Counted from the stretch's first letter, positions 7,837 to 17,055 are shown. The stretch is DNA of 64,000 nt from Balneolaceae bacterium (GCA_017640665.1 JAEPQE010000002.1:868001-932000), one strand, 5' to 3'. The notes: a model not told the origin generated them from the letters alone. Translations and numbers: made by a program.

Positions 7837-9390
7837 TTAGTTTCTAGTTAACACTGCATTCGCGACCTTCTCTCCATCTATAGCTGCGGAAATGATTCCA
7901 CCTGCATAACCGGCGCCTTCACCGCAAGGAAATAAGCCTTTTATTCGGATATGTTCCAGTGTTTTTCGATCTCTGGGAATTCGAACGGGGGACGAAGTTC
8001 TCGTTTCAGGGGCATGGACTACTGCCTCGTTCGTCAGATATCCTTTCATGGATGTATCAAAGGCTTTGAAGCCGTTTTTCAAGGCTTGATGGATGAAATC
8101 AGGAAGTACTTCTTTAAGGTCAACAGATGTAATTCCGGGAGCGTAAGAAGTATCCGGTAAATCGTTGGAAACCTTTCCTTCAACAAAATCTATCAGTCGC
8201 TGCGCCGGAGCGGTTTGGGTTTGGCCTCCAGCAGCCCACGCCTTTTGCTCAATCGCTTTTTGAAACTCCATCGCTGCCAAAGATCCATGCTTTGCAAAGG
8301 GCTTGAAATCCCCTTCTCTCAACTCCACCACAATACCGGAATTGGCTGTGGAACGAGCTCTTCTTGAAGATGACCACCCATTGGTTACAATCTCGCCCGG
8401 ACTAGTGGCACAAGGCGCTACCACCCCACCCGGACACATACAAAACGAATAAACTCCTCGTCCACCCACTTGCTTTACAATGCTATATGGAGATGGAGGA
8501 AGAAACTCGCCCCGATCTTCACAACTATATTGAATCTGATCGATAAGTTGCTGCGAATGCTCCACACGGACACCAATGGCCAGGGGCTTCAGTTCTATCT
8601 CAATATTTTTTTGGTGAAGTAGCTCAAAGATATCCCGGGCTGAGTGTCCGGTTGCGAGAATTATATTATCGGCTTTAAATGCCTCTCCATCTTTAGATCT
8701 CACTCCTTTTATAGCATCTCCGGAGATCAGAAAATCAGTCACTCTTGTATTAAAATGAATTTCCCCACCCTGTGCTTTTATGCATTCCCGAATCTTAGCG
8801 ATAATTCCCGGTAGTTTGTTCGTGCCGATATGCGGGTGAGCCTCAACCAAAATATTTCGCACCGCACCGAATCCAACCAATAGTTTCAGAATCCGGTTTA
8901 CATCGCCTCGCTTTTTGGATCGGGTATAAAGCTTTCCATCGGAATAAGTTCCGGCTCCTCCCTCCCCAAAACAATAGTTTGAATCCTCGTTCACGATGTG
9001 ATCTACATTGATTCCCTTCAAATCTTTGATCCTTGCCCGAACATCTTTTCCACGTTCCAGAATCACTGGTTTTTTCCCTAGTTCAATCAATCGAAGTGCA
9101 GCAAATAAACCGGCCGGACCTGCCCCTACAATAATCACTTCCTCTGCACTGGAAACATCCGGATAGTCAGGTAAAGTGATAGGCTCTTCAACAAAATCTT
9201 CGTTTACGAATACCTTTACTTTAAGGTTGATAATTACCTGCTTCTGACGGGCATCAATAGATCGCTTAATAATTTCAATGTGCCGGATCTCGGATTCCGG
9301 GATTCCCTCCTGACCGGAAATAAAATTCCGAAGCTGTTCAGGCTGACCGGCTATCTCAGGTAAAACTCTGAGTTGTAGTTCTTTCTGCAT
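7837..9390 (-). CDS. FAD-dependent oxidoreductase (COG2509 type)
   Basis: A 517-residue protein. An N-terminal alpha/beta extension (1-80) precedes a dinucleotide-binding motif VIIVGAGPAGLFAALR (85-100), a VILERG strand end, GEGGAGTYSDGKLYTR, a second nucleotide region NIILATGHSARD and a C-terminal FPCGEGAGYAGGIISAAIDG that closes over FAD. This matches the large uncharacterised FAD-dependent dehydrogenase group COG2509, whose substrate is unknown. It is the first strong gene of the minus-strand operon running on to the mannosyltransferase. The flavin-binding call is firm. Confidence 0.9.
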   Translation of the reverse strand: MQKELQLRVLPEIAGQPEQLRNFISGQEGIPESEIRHIEIIKRSIDARQKQVIINLKVKVFVNEDFVEEPITLPDYPDVSSAEEVIIVGAGPAGLFAALRLIELGKKPVILERGKDVRARIKDLKGINVDHIVNEDSNYCFGEGGAGTYSDGKLYTRSKKRGDVNRILKLLVGFGAVRNILVEAHPHIGTNKLPGIIAKIRECIKAQGGEIHFNTRVTDFLISGDAIKGVRSKDGEAFKADNIILATGHSARDIFELLHQKNIEIELKPLAIGVRVEHSQQLIDQIQYSCEDRGEFLPPSPYSIVKQVGGRGVYSFCMCPGGVVAPCATSPGEIVTNGWSSSRRARSTANSGIVVELREGDFKPFAKHGSLAAMEFQKAIEQKAWAAGGQTQTAPAQRLIDFVEGKVSNDLPDTSYAPGITSVDLKEVLPDFIHQALKNGFKAFDTSMKGYLTNEAVVHAPETRTSSPVRIPRDRKTLEHIRIKGLFPCGEGAGYAGGIISAAIDGEKVANAVLTRN

Positions 9391-9423
9391 ACCCCAAGTT
9401 AAGAATTCTCTCAGAGAACCTGG

Positions 9424-10782
9424 CTACTGAATCCAAAAAGGTATTTCCACTTCATAAGAAAGTAATCTGTCTAATGAATCTCTTTCCGTATCAGCTTTAT
9501 CGATTACGGGTCTGTATACACCCAGTTCATATCTTCCTGAATTAAGCGTATCAGAAAGCATATACGTACTTCGAAAGCCGGCCTGCCCTGTTCTGTGATG
9601 GTTATAAAACAGGAAATCAGATTCCAAAGTATCTTCCCTGTTTATCGTAACCGAAAAAAATTGGTTCGCACATTCAATATTTTGCTGATTGGTCAATTTT
9701 CGGCGTTCATATCTATTTAGTGAATCTGCCGGAGCGGCTTCATCGCAGTACTTTCCAAGTTTTCGGTCCAGCATTTTGTTGTAAGGTATGAACAAAGAAA
9801 AGTATTCTCCTTTCTTTAGGTAAGGTGAACTAATGGATGCCTTCTCGAAAAACTTTCCATCAAACTCCGATTCATAATTTTCTGCAACAAGAGTAGATTC
9901 ACTTGATCGACTTGAATAAAAATCACGAGCTTCAACAAGGTTCACATTCATCAATTCGAAGGTAGAACTCATAAAAATTGCCATAAATAGTGCAAAGAAA
10001 ATCATCCCATAAATCTGGTTTTTCTTTTTTGGCAGATTTGAAGCAAAGCTCAAAATTAAAAACTGAATGGGTTTATAAATAAAAGGGTAGAATACTAAGC
10101 TGGCATACCAGGTTAGGTTAAAATGATACCTGGCAAATTTTTCCTGTTCCCGGTATTTTTTCGTATTCAAAACAAGGGATACAATTGACACACCAATCAG
10201 TAAAACTGCAGTACTGATCAAAATTACCGTTGAATAGAGATCAAATATCTCCTCGGAAACGAGCAATTTAACACCATTCATCAGTAGAAAGAATACGGCA
10301 TATAAGAATCCTACTCCAAACATATAAAGCACAAATAGAAAAGCGATTGAAAAGATTACGCTGGCAAGTCGGTCGGTAGCCAGCAGAAATGAGTCCTGGT
10401 TTCCCAGCCTCTTTTTCATTTCAGAGCGATAGAACTCGCTGTACTCAAGCTTATCATATTGGATACCATCACTAAATACAGACCTTAATCCAACTAGGCC
10501 AACCCAAAACGCCCGGACAATGAAGTGAAAAATGAATGCAAAATTAAGTACTTTCAGAGCTGTAAGCATCACTCCAACCACCAACATCGGCATCAATTCA
10601 TCAATAAAACCTGTGTCCAGCTGAAGGTTGTAACGGTAGTATTGATAAAAATCCATCACAAATTGCGGAATCTGAATAGTGGCATAAATCGCCAGACCGG
10701 AGATTAATAATTCCGGTTCCCAACTTTGTTCCGCCACACGTTGCAGCCAACTCCGATTATGCCCTGTATCTTCTTTTTCCAC
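9424..10782 (-). CDS. Integral membrane protein of unknown function
   Basis: About 452 residues. A soluble N-terminal stretch with RVAEQSWEPELLISGLAIYATIQ is followed by roughly six hydrophobic segments (for example LMPMLVVGVMLTALKVLNFAFIFHFIV, IFSIAFLFVLYMFGVGFLYAVFFLLM and VILISTAVLLIGVSIVSLVL). A final non-membrane domain of about 160 residues follows (AENYESEF to IPFWIQ). I recognise no family. The frame opens at an ATG at 10854, but that extra N-terminus looks non-coding; I prefer GTG at 10782, preceded by GGTGAGAG. It is followed after 33 bases by the FAD oxidoreductase and may be co-transcribed with it. Confidence 0.72.
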   Translation of the reverse strand: MEKEDTGHNRSWLQRVAEQSWEPELLISGLAIYATIQIPQFVMDFYQYYRYNLQLDTGFIDELMPMLVVGVMLTALKVLNFAFIFHFIVRAFWVGLVGLRSVFSDGIQYDKLEYSEFYRSEMKKRLGNQDSFLLATDRLASVIFSIAFLFVLYMFGVGFLYAVFFLLMNGVKLLVSEEIFDLYSTVILISTAVLLIGVSIVSLVLNTKKYREQEKFARYHFNLTWYASLVFYPFIYKPIQFLILSFASNLPKKKNQIYGMIFFALFMAIFMSSTFELMNVNLVEARDFYSSRSSESTLVAENYESEFDGKFFEKASISSPYLKKGEYFSLFIPYNKMLDRKLGKYCDEAAPADSLNRYERRKLTNQQNIECANQFFSVTINREDTLESDFLFYNHHRTGQAGFRSTYMLSDTLNSGRYELGVYRPVIDKADTERDSLDRLLSYEVEIPFWIQ

Positions 10783-10923
10783 GTCTCTCACCTTACCCTG
10801 TGATTTATAAATGAAGCACGAAGGTGCAGCAAAGCACAAAAAAAGGCAACCCAATCCTTAACTATTTTGAATGATTTATTTTATTTGATGGTTAACTCAA
10901 CATAACTAAACTAATTACAAGCG

Positions 10924-11673
10924 ATGAAAAACGTATTAACTACCCTTTTACTTCTCTCCATTCTAACGCTTCCAGTTTTTGCTCAGTTATCTAATTCACC
11001 TGATACTTTCGAAACTGATACTGGTGAACTTAATGTATATCCGATCAATCATGGAACCGTAGCTTTTACGTTTGATGGGAAAACAATTTTCGTCGATCCT
11101 TTTGGGGGAGCTGAGAAGTTCGCTGATTTCGAAGCACCGGATGTAATCTTTATCACTGATATTCATGGAGATCATCACAATCCCGAAACCTTAGGCGGAC
11201 TTGATACCGAGAATACTACTTTTGTTGTACCCCAGGCTGTAGCCGATGCCATGGATGGTAAATATGCAGATCAATTGGTGATCTTAGCGAATGAGGAAAC
11301 CAAAGAAGTGATGGGTATGAATGTGACTGGTGTGGCTATGTACAACCTGCCGGACGATGAATCCTCCCGTCATAAAAAAGGTCGTGGCAACGGTTATATA
11401 ATCGATTTTGGAGGAACACGGGTTTACCTATCCGGAGATACCGAAGATGTCCCTGAGATGCGAGCACTGGAAAATATCGATATCGCTTTTGTGTGCATGA
11501 ACCTGCCTTACACTATGGATATCTATCAGGCGGCAAGTGCTGTTGTAGAGTTTCAACCGGATGTGATGTATCCCTATCATCATCGCGGACAGGATATTCA
11601 GAAATTCAAAACGATCGTTGGTGTAGCCGGAATTGACACTGAGATAAGACTAAAAGACTGGTACCGTAATTGA
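10924..11673 (+). CDS. Secreted MBL-fold metallo-hydrolase (UlaG-like)
   Basis: A 249-residue protein with a signal peptide (residues 1-21, cleavage after VFAQ), so probably periplasmic. The metallo-beta-lactamase fold is visible: GTVAFTFDGKTIFVDPFGG, the metal motif ITDIHGDHHNPETL (canonical HxHxDH with the first His replaced), RVYLSGDTED with the bridging Asp, and the final PYHHRGQD histidines. It is closest to UlaG/YtnP-like metal-dependent hydrolases. It is divergent from the membrane protein gene across about 140 bp. The substrate is unknown. Confidence 0.88.
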   Translation: MKNVLTTLLLLSILTLPVFAQLSNSPDTFETDTGELNVYPINHGTVAFTFDGKTIFVDPFGGAEKFADFEAPDVIFITDIHGDHHNPETLGGLDTENTTFVVPQAVADAMDGKYADQLVILANEETKEVMGMNVTGVAMYNLPDDESSRHKKGRGNGYIIDFGGTRVYLSGDTEDVPEMRALENIDIAFVCMNLPYTMDIYQAASAVVEFQPDVMYPYHHRGQDIQKFKTIVGVAGIDTEIRLKDWYRN

Positions 11674-11875
11674 TTTAAATTCCAGTTCATCCTGATCCGT
11701 CAGCGAAGAATCTCAGCGGATATCCGGCAAGAGCCTTCAGAAGTATCCTCAGAATCACTTATTTCTCCAAAACCTTCTCCCCTAGACATTTACCTTCGAA
11801 TTATACAAATTAACCGAAAACCGGGGCTAAAATCGGGTTAAAGTACACTGCCCCATTCACTTAAATTATCGGGTT
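11674..11875. other. Intergenic gap upstream of the diheme cytochrome
   Basis: About 200 bases with no credible gene. The first part (CATCCTGATCCGTCAGCGAA, near 11688-11707) resembles the dispersed CATCCTGA...CGAAG-type intergenic repeats common in FCB genomes, but a single copy cannot prove it. The rest is AT-rich leader for the downstream gene. Confidence 0.4.
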
Positions 11876-12868
11876 ATGAAATTAATACTAAAAATCCTCG
11901 GGGGATTGATTGGGCTTATTATTCTCTTCCTTGGAGGAACACTCATCTATGTATCAACTGCTTTACCCAATGTAGAACCAGCACCAGACTTAACCATTGA
12001 GTTAACAGATGAACGTATCGCACGTGGAGAGTTTCTTGCCAATAATGTATATGTATGCATGGATTGCCACTCGGATAAAGACTATTCAAAATTTTCTATT
12101 GAAATTGATCCCGCCACGCTTGGCAAAGGTGGAAATCTATATGGGCTGGATCATGGTTTTCCCGGAGATTATTACGCCAAAAATCTTACTCCTTATCATC
12201 TTGGTGACTGGACCGACGGCGAAATATTCAGAGCTATTACCACCGGTGTAAGTAAAGACGGACATGCGCTTTTCCCAATTATGCCCTATACCAATTACCG
12301 CAGAGTTGATAAAGAAGATATTTATGATATTATCGCGTACCTGAGAACCCTCGACCCTATTGAGTATGATGTCCCTGAATCATCCTCAGCGTTCCCAATG
12401 AATTTTATTATCAATACTATTCCACAAGAAGCAGAATTTACCGAACGACCTGATATTAGTGACCGGGTAGCCTATGGAAAGTATTTAGTAACCGCCTCAA
12501 GCTGTGCAGATTGCCACACACCTATTGATGCACAAGGCACTCCTTTACCCGGTATGGACTTGGCGGGAGGAATGGATTTTCATGTTCCGGGTGGAACGGT
12601 TTACTCAGCTAATATTACTCCGCATGAAACAACCGGTATAGGCGCATGGACAGAAGAGATGTTCATTGCTCGTTTCAAGCAATTTCAGGATTCTACAAAA
12701 GCTATAAATCAGGATTTGGTTGAGCCCGGTGCTTTTCAGACCGAAATGCCCTGGCGTTATTACAGCAAAATGAGCGAAGAAGACTTAGGCGCGATCTTCG
12801 CCTACCTGCAAACACTCCATCCGGTGGAACATTCTATGACGAGGTTTGTGGCTGATTTAAAAGAATAA
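11876..12868 (+). CDS. Membrane-anchored diheme cytochrome c
   Basis: A 330-residue protein with an uncleaved-looking N-terminal anchor (about 4-28) and two cytochrome c domains. Heme sites are CMDCH (61-65) and CADCH (210-214), and each domain has a likely Met ligand (PIMPYTN near 134-140; EMPWRYY in the second). This is the pattern of the class I diheme cytochromes that serve as electron acceptors for periplasmic dehydrogenases. No dehydrogenase is adjacent, so the partner is unknown. It could feed the caa3 oxidase encoded further along. Confidence 0.9.
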   Translation: MKLILKILGGLIGLIILFLGGTLIYVSTALPNVEPAPDLTIELTDERIARGEFLANNVYVCMDCHSDKDYSKFSIEIDPATLGKGGNLYGLDHGFPGDYYAKNLTPYHLGDWTDGEIFRAITTGVSKDGHALFPIMPYTNYRRVDKEDIYDIIAYLRTLDPIEYDVPESSSAFPMNFIINTIPQEAEFTERPDISDRVAYGKYLVTASSCADCHTPIDAQGTPLPGMDLAGGMDFHVPGGTVYSANITPHETTGIGAWTEEMFIARFKQFQDSTKAINQDLVEPGAFQTEMPWRYYSKMSEEDLGAIFAYLQTLHPVEHSMTRFVADLKE

Positions 12869-12912
12869 TTCAAAAAATTATTTGTAGTGAGGTTTTTACA
12901 GCTCCTATTCCA

Positions 12913-12946
12913 AACCCATCGGTGTTAACTCTAAGGTAGATGGGTT
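12913..12946. terminator. Stem-loop in convergent gap (weak terminator candidate)
   Basis: AACCCATC (12913-12920) pairs perfectly with GATGGGTT (12939-12946) over an 18-base loop, between the cytochrome c gene and the convergent small secreted protein gene. There is no T-tract on the plus strand, so a bidirectional terminator role is a guess. Confidence 0.35.
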
Positions 12947-12952
12947 CTACAT

Positions 12953-13183
12953 TCAAAAAAAAGCCAGGAATATTTTTTCGGTTTGTTTGCCCACTTCAAA
13001 CCATACGGAGTTATGCCCCTCGATATGATATAAGAAAATGTCGTCATCAATAATCCGTTCATTAACGAAAGTAACATCATAAGAATAACCTGAGCTTACC
13101 AACCAATTCTTTGATTGAGCATTAAGCTGCATAACTGTAGTCAAAACCATTATGGCGGCTAAGCCTATTTTTATTGTTTTCAT
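12953..13183 (-). CDS. Small secreted protein of unknown function
   Basis: A 76-residue frame with a clear signal peptide (MKTIKIGLAAIMVLTTVMQLNAQ) and a short mature part of about 53 residues (WLVSSGYSYDVTFVNERII...HNSVWFEVGKQ). It lies 20 bases after the first PQQ-like lipoprotein gene on the same strand. I recognise no family. It might be a complete small exported protein or the front end of a degraded larger gene. Confidence 0.6.
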   Translation of the reverse strand: MKTIKIGLAAIMVLTTVMQLNAQSKNWLVSSGYSYDVTFVNERIIDDDIFLYHIEGHNSVWFEVGKQTEKIFLAFF

Positions 13184-13203
13184 AGCTTTCCATTAACTTA
13201 GTA

Positions 13204-14316
13204 TTAATCCTCCCTTAAATGCCATGGCTGGTAAGCAATAAGCTGATTACTGGTTTGGACAAATATTTTATCGGAAGAAGCGGCTACATGCCAAATAAAA
13301 CCTCCGGGAGATGATTCTTCATGTACTAACTCTCCGGTTTCTGCATCTACCACAAACAAACGATTATGATCGGAATGATAAATATAACCATTCAAATAGA
13401 CTGGCTTAATTAATCCAGCCGAGCTATTCCACTCAAAAGCCCATAGATTTTGACCGTTTTCTTTATTCAGCGCAATTAATTTACCCCCTGTATTCACATA
13501 TAAGTCTTTTGGTCCTAATACAAAAGATCTCGTAAGAATCTCGGAGTTAAAATATTCCCAAATAAGTGTTCCCGTTTCAGCATCTAAAGCTACAAATGTA
13601 TTTTCTGGAGAATTACCTGTAGTGCCTGCATATAAAACTCCATTTTCTAGAATAGGTGATGAAATACCAAATCCGCCTTTATCTGTTTCATATATCCATA
13701 AACTGTCACCAGCTTGAGAATCAAAAGCTCTTATTTTTCCTAAAGTTAATGCACCGTGTATAGTTTTTGCCTGTGCAAGGAAAAACTTAAAATCGCCATA
13801 TCCTACTGCTAAGGTTCCAAAATCAGCACTAAGTTTAAACCTAATTGAACCATCAGTATTAATCACATAGGCATCCAGTGTATCCCCTACAAATCCATAA
13901 CCATTATTTACAAGTGTATTTCTACCTCTTCTGAATGCGAGTATCCCATCCTCATTTGTTAAGGTATAAATGACTTCTCCTGTACTGGCACCCCATACTT
14001 TGAACTCTTCATAGTGATTGGATGCGATTCTTCCTGATGATTTATCATATAACAATATGGTACTTTCTAAATTTCTACTACCATCAATGTTAGTTCTCCA
14101 TAATTCACTTCCTTCATTTGCATCTAAGGAAACCAACTCGACTTCTCCTGCATAGACTATTTGAGAGTTTTTAATGACCAAAGGCTGTACGTTTGGTACA
14201 TCAACAATATTTGTTGTCTTAGACCAAAGAATTTCTAGTACTTGTTTTTTTTCAGACTCAACAGGTCCATTAAAGCAGGAGGATAAGATTATCAAAATAA
14301 AAACATATGTTTTCAT
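13204..14316 (-). CDS. PQQ-like beta-propeller lipoprotein, copy 1
   Basis: A 370-residue predicted lipoprotein (signal MKTYVFILIILSSC; Cys about 14). The mature part has repeated propeller blades of the PQQ/PF13360 type: VSLDANEGSELWRTN, VALDAETGTLIWEY, IALNKENGQNLWAF and FVVDAETGELVHEE. It lacks dehydrogenase catalytic residues, so a scaffold or binding role is more likely than PQQ catalysis. It is one of three tandem paralogues and shares an 86-base nearly identical block with copy 2 (13301-13386 versus 14858-14943). A hydrolase remnant lies just upstream. The family is similar in architecture to BamB, but genomic context gives no Bam link. Confidence 0.88.
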   Translation of the reverse strand: MKTYVFILIILSSCFNGPVESEKKQVLEILWSKTTNIVDVPNVQPLVIKNSQIVYAGEVELVSLDANEGSELWRTNIDGSRNLESTILLYDKSSGRIASNHYEEFKVWGASTGEVIYTLTNEDGILAFRRGRNTLVNNGYGFVGDTLDAYVINTDGSIRFKLSADFGTLAVGYGDFKFFLAQAKTIHGALTLGKIRAFDSQAGDSLWIYETDKGGFGISSPILENGVLYAGTTGNSPENTFVALDAETGTLIWEYFNSEILTRSFVLGPKDLYVNTGGKLIALNKENGQNLWAFEWNSSAGLIKPVYLNGYIYHSDHNRLFVVDAETGELVHEESSPGGFIWHVAASSDKIFVQTSNQLIAYQPWHLRED

Positions 14317-14370
14317 GGCTATTACTTTTTGAGTTTAGGGCTGTAAAACCCCAAACTTGATTAGATGAGA

Positions 14371-14697
14371 TTAGTTTCCACTGTTTCCATAATCATCTTT
14401 GATCCAGTTTGCGACCTCTTCCATAGAAGGATTCAAGTCTCCTTTTGCAAATTGACCTGGCAATGTGTAAGCCCGTTTGTGGTTCCTAAGCTCGAAATGA
14501 TTGTAACCGCCATCAGCGGGTACATCACTAAAATATTGGTTGTGGTCACCAATAAAGGCATCCCCCATACTCCACAAAACACTACTTATGTTTACTACAC
14601 CATCGTGCTTTTCGGGATAAGCGCCTACACGCACACTCCAAACCTCAAACAAGTTCCTGCAACCAAATTTCAATGCTTCAAACACCCGGGATTCCAT
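14371..14697 (-). pseudogene. C-terminal remnant of the secreted alpha/beta hydrolase
   Basis: A 108-residue frame whose last 80 or so residues copy the C-terminus of the intact hydrolase at 17056-18549 (YPEKHDGVVNISS.LWS.GD.F.GDHN.YFSD, then GGYNHFELRN..RAYTLP and NPSMEEVANWIKD). The catalytic N-terminal domain and signal peptide are absent, and homology stops abruptly near position 14622, after which the sequence is unrelated. The DNA shares a 35-base identical run with the intact gene. It is most simply a truncated duplicate left by the expansion of the hydrolase/propeller module. Whether it is translated is unknown. Confidence 0.8.
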
Positions 14698-14763
14698 TTC
14701 GATTTTTATTTGCGATTTGGCCTTTGGTGCTTGTTTTGTTCATTGGTATTTCATGCTTAAGCA

Positions 14764-15870
14764 TTACTCCCGCAAATGCCAGGGCTGGTAAGCAATAAGT
14801 TTGGAGCTCACTTGTACAAATATCTTGTTTGATGAGGCTGCTATATGCCATATAAAGCCTCCGGGAGATGGTTCTTCATGTACTAACTCTCCGGTTTCTG
14901 CATCTACCACAAACAAACGATTATGATCGGAATGATAAATATATCCTTCTAAGTAGATAGGTTTTACCAGTGTTGAGCTTGTCCATGAAAACTCCCAAAC
15001 AAAGCTTCCATTTTCTTTATTAAGGGCAAATATGGTCCCACCTGAATTAATATAAACGAATTTTGGACCGACTATAAAATTTCGTGTTAATATATTCGAA
15101 TTAGTGTATTCCCAAATTAATTCACCTGTTTCAGCATCCAAGGCTACAAATGTATTTTCAGGAGAATTACCTCTCGTTCCAACATATAAAGCTCCTTCTT
15201 CAATTTTAGGGGCTGCACTTACACCACTTCTTTCAGTGTTATAGACCCATAAACTGTCTCCAGTTTGTGCATTTAGTACCGTTACTCTTCCCAAAGTTAA
15301 GAGTCCTGTTACGTTAGTACCCTGTGCTACATATATTTTATTGCTATTATAAGCTAACCCTTGTACACCAAATTCATTATCCAAGTACTTTATTTTTTTA
15401 ATGTTACCTGACATATCCAAAATGAATAGCTTACTATTTTCGGATGTGAACGCAAATTTATTTAAAAAAGAAATATGCTTCCCAGTAAGTCTTGGTTTAA
15501 GGTCATTTGTTTCATAATCAAATTCCCATTCTAAGCTTCCATTAGAAATATTCCACGCTCGTATTTTATCGGTATGAGCAACAGCTACCTGATCACCGTT
15601 AATCAAAAAAACTCGCCCTTGAAGTATATTATCATCTTCAAACTGATATTTCCAGATTTCCTCTCCGGTATCTTTGTTTAAAGCATAAACAAATAGTCCT
15701 CCCGACATAATGATTTTATCCTCATGAACGATTGGCGGAGCATCTCCTGCTGTTCCATGATTAACACTCCAGAGTTGAAGTAACTCCACATCTTTTTTAG
15801 GCTCATCAGTTGGAGAACCAAAACAGGAAGTAAATAATACAATGAGTAAGATATAAATTAGCCTATGCAT
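14764..15870 (-). CDS. PQQ-like beta-propeller lipoprotein, copy 2
   Basis: A 368-residue predicted lipoprotein (MHRLIYILLIVLFTSC signal) with the same propeller blades as copy 1: VYALNKDTGEEIWKY, IRAWNISNGSLEWEF, VTVLNAQTGDSLWVY, VALDAETGELIWEY and FALNKENGSFVWEF. The C-terminal half is much closer to copy 1 than the N-terminal half is, and ends with the shared AYQPWHLRE tail. It lies 32 bases downstream of copy 3 on the same strand. The role is unknown; by analogy to other propeller lipoproteins it probably binds protein or surface ligands. Confidence 0.88.
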   Translation of the reverse strand: MHRLIYILLIVLFTSCFGSPTDEPKKDVELLQLWSVNHGTAGDAPPIVHEDKIIMSGGLFVYALNKDTGEEIWKYQFEDDNILQGRVFLINGDQVAVAHTDKIRAWNISNGSLEWEFDYETNDLKPRLTGKHISFLNKFAFTSENSKLFILDMSGNIKKIKYLDNEFGVQGLAYNSNKIYVAQGTNVTGLLTLGRVTVLNAQTGDSLWVYNTERSGVSAAPKIEEGALYVGTRGNSPENTFVALDAETGELIWEYTNSNILTRNFIVGPKFVYINSGGTIFALNKENGSFVWEFSWTSSTLVKPIYLEGYIYHSDHNRLFVVDAETGELVHEEPSPGGFIWHIAASSNKIFVQVSSKLIAYQPWHLRE

Positions 15871-15902
15871 CCTATTTAGATTTAATAAACTCCTCGCAAC
15901 AC

Positions 15903-17006
15903 TTACTCATCTCGCAAATGCCAGGGCTGGTAGGCAATGAGCTGGCTGCTAGTTTGGGCGAATACTTTATCACTGGAAGCCGCTACATGCCAGAAAAAGG
16001 TACCATCCGGTACGGGTTCGCGGTGTACGATTTCTCCTGTGGAATCGTCTACTATGACAAGCTCATTGCTGCGTACGTGATACACATATCTTTCTAAGTA
16101 CACTATATTACCGAAACTGCTGCCTTCAAAAGTAATTTGCCATGCTATGCTCCCATCACTTTTATTGACTGCATATAACCAACCGCTAGCATTAACATAT
16201 ATTTTACTTTGACTTGAGTGAATTTTGAAGGTTGAAAAACCTGATCTTTCCCAAAGCTTTTCTCCTGTTTCTGCATTGAGTGCAAAAACTCTACTTGGGC
16301 TCCCTAAATAAGTTCCGGCATAAACAACTCCATGTTCTACGATAGGGGCCGCCCATGAAAAGCCTCCCTGGTCAGTATCAAAGACCCACAGGCTGTCTCC
16401 GGTTTGGGCATCTAAGGCCGTTATTCTGCCTAAGGTTAAGGCTCCGGTTACAGTGTTTCGTTGTCCCAAATAGAGCCTCCCATTAGAATAAGTAATTCCT
16501 AAAATCCCATATTGTTTATCCATTTGTCTGGATAACATTTTCTCCCCGTTCATATTCAACGTAAAAAACTTTCGGTCAAAAGCACAAAAAGCATAGCCAT
16601 CTTTTGTAACACTATGATTTCCATTCTGCCTCGGCTCTATAATAGTATCATCATATTGATAGGTCCATATCAGATTTCCATTTAGTTTATTCCATCCCCT
16701 TATGCTCGTTCTGTGATTTGCAACAATTTGATTTCCTTTAATCAACAATTTTTGCCCTTTCAACTCGCTGTCATCATCAACTTCTGCTTGCCAAATTAGG
16801 CTTCCATCATCTTCATTTAATGCAAACAGGTATAAGCCTCCTGATGCATAAACTATATCTCCGGAGACTACCGGAGGCGCATCTCCTACAATTCCATGTG
16901 CATAATCCCAGATAATTTTTAATTCATTCTCCATGGGCGGATCTACAGGAGATTGAAAGCACGATTGTAGTAAAAATACAAGTGGCACAATTCTATATGT
17001 TTTCAT
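15903..17006 (-). CDS. PQQ-like beta-propeller lipoprotein, copy 3
   Basis: A 367-residue predicted lipoprotein starting at the ATG at 17006 (MKTYRIVPLVFLLQSC). The frame continues upstream, but that part overlaps the hydrolase gene and would remove the lipobox. Blades include LFALNEDDGSLIWQA, IRGWNKLNGNLIWTY, ITALDAQTGDSLWVF, VFALNAETGEKLWER and LYAVNKSDGSIAWQI. It is the most divergent of the three copies but ends in the same AYQPWHLRDE tail. It lies directly downstream of the intact hydrolase gene, mirroring the remnant-plus-copy-1 arrangement. Confidence 0.88.
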   Translation of the reverse strand: MKTYRIVPLVFLLQSCFQSPVDPPMENELKIIWDYAHGIVGDAPPVVSGDIVYASGGLYLFALNEDDGSLIWQAEVDDDSELKGQKLLIKGNQIVANHRTSIRGWNKLNGNLIWTYQYDDTIIEPRQNGNHSVTKDGYAFCAFDRKFFTLNMNGEKMLSRQMDKQYGILGITYSNGRLYLGQRNTVTGALTLGRITALDAQTGDSLWVFDTDQGGFSWAAPIVEHGVVYAGTYLGSPSRVFALNAETGEKLWERSGFSTFKIHSSQSKIYVNASGWLYAVNKSDGSIAWQITFEGSSFGNIVYLERYVYHVRSNELVIVDDSTGEIVHREPVPDGTFFWHVAASSDKVFAQTSSQLIAYQPWHLRDE

Positions 17007-17020
17007 TACCATAAAGTTAA

Positions 17021-17047
17021 AACCCCTCCCAGCAACCGGGAGGAGTT
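17021..17047 (-). terminator. Terminator-like hairpin between hydrolase and propeller copy 3
   Basis: On the minus strand AACTCCTCCC and GGGAGGGGTT pair (9 of 10) around a 7-base loop, followed by TTAACTTT. It lies between the hydrolase stop (17056) and the start of propeller copy 3 (17006) and may attenuate read-through. A related GGG/CCC hairpin occupies the corresponding junction before copy 1 (14331-14356). Confidence 0.5.
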
Positions 17048-17055
17048 GATTTATA

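Noticed and set aside
10924-11673. Beta-lactamase resistance gene
   Set aside because: The MBL motif lacks the first His of HxHxDH and overall it matches UlaG-type hydrolases, so a resistance call is not supported.
14365-14760. 131-codon plus-strand frame opposite the hydrolase remnant
   Set aside because: The minus-strand reading has clear homology to the intact hydrolase C-terminus; the plus reading has none.
15903-17006. PQQ-dependent alcohol dehydrogenase
   Set aside because: Propeller lipoproteins of this size have the blade repeats but no heme domain or dehydrogenase catalytic residues.
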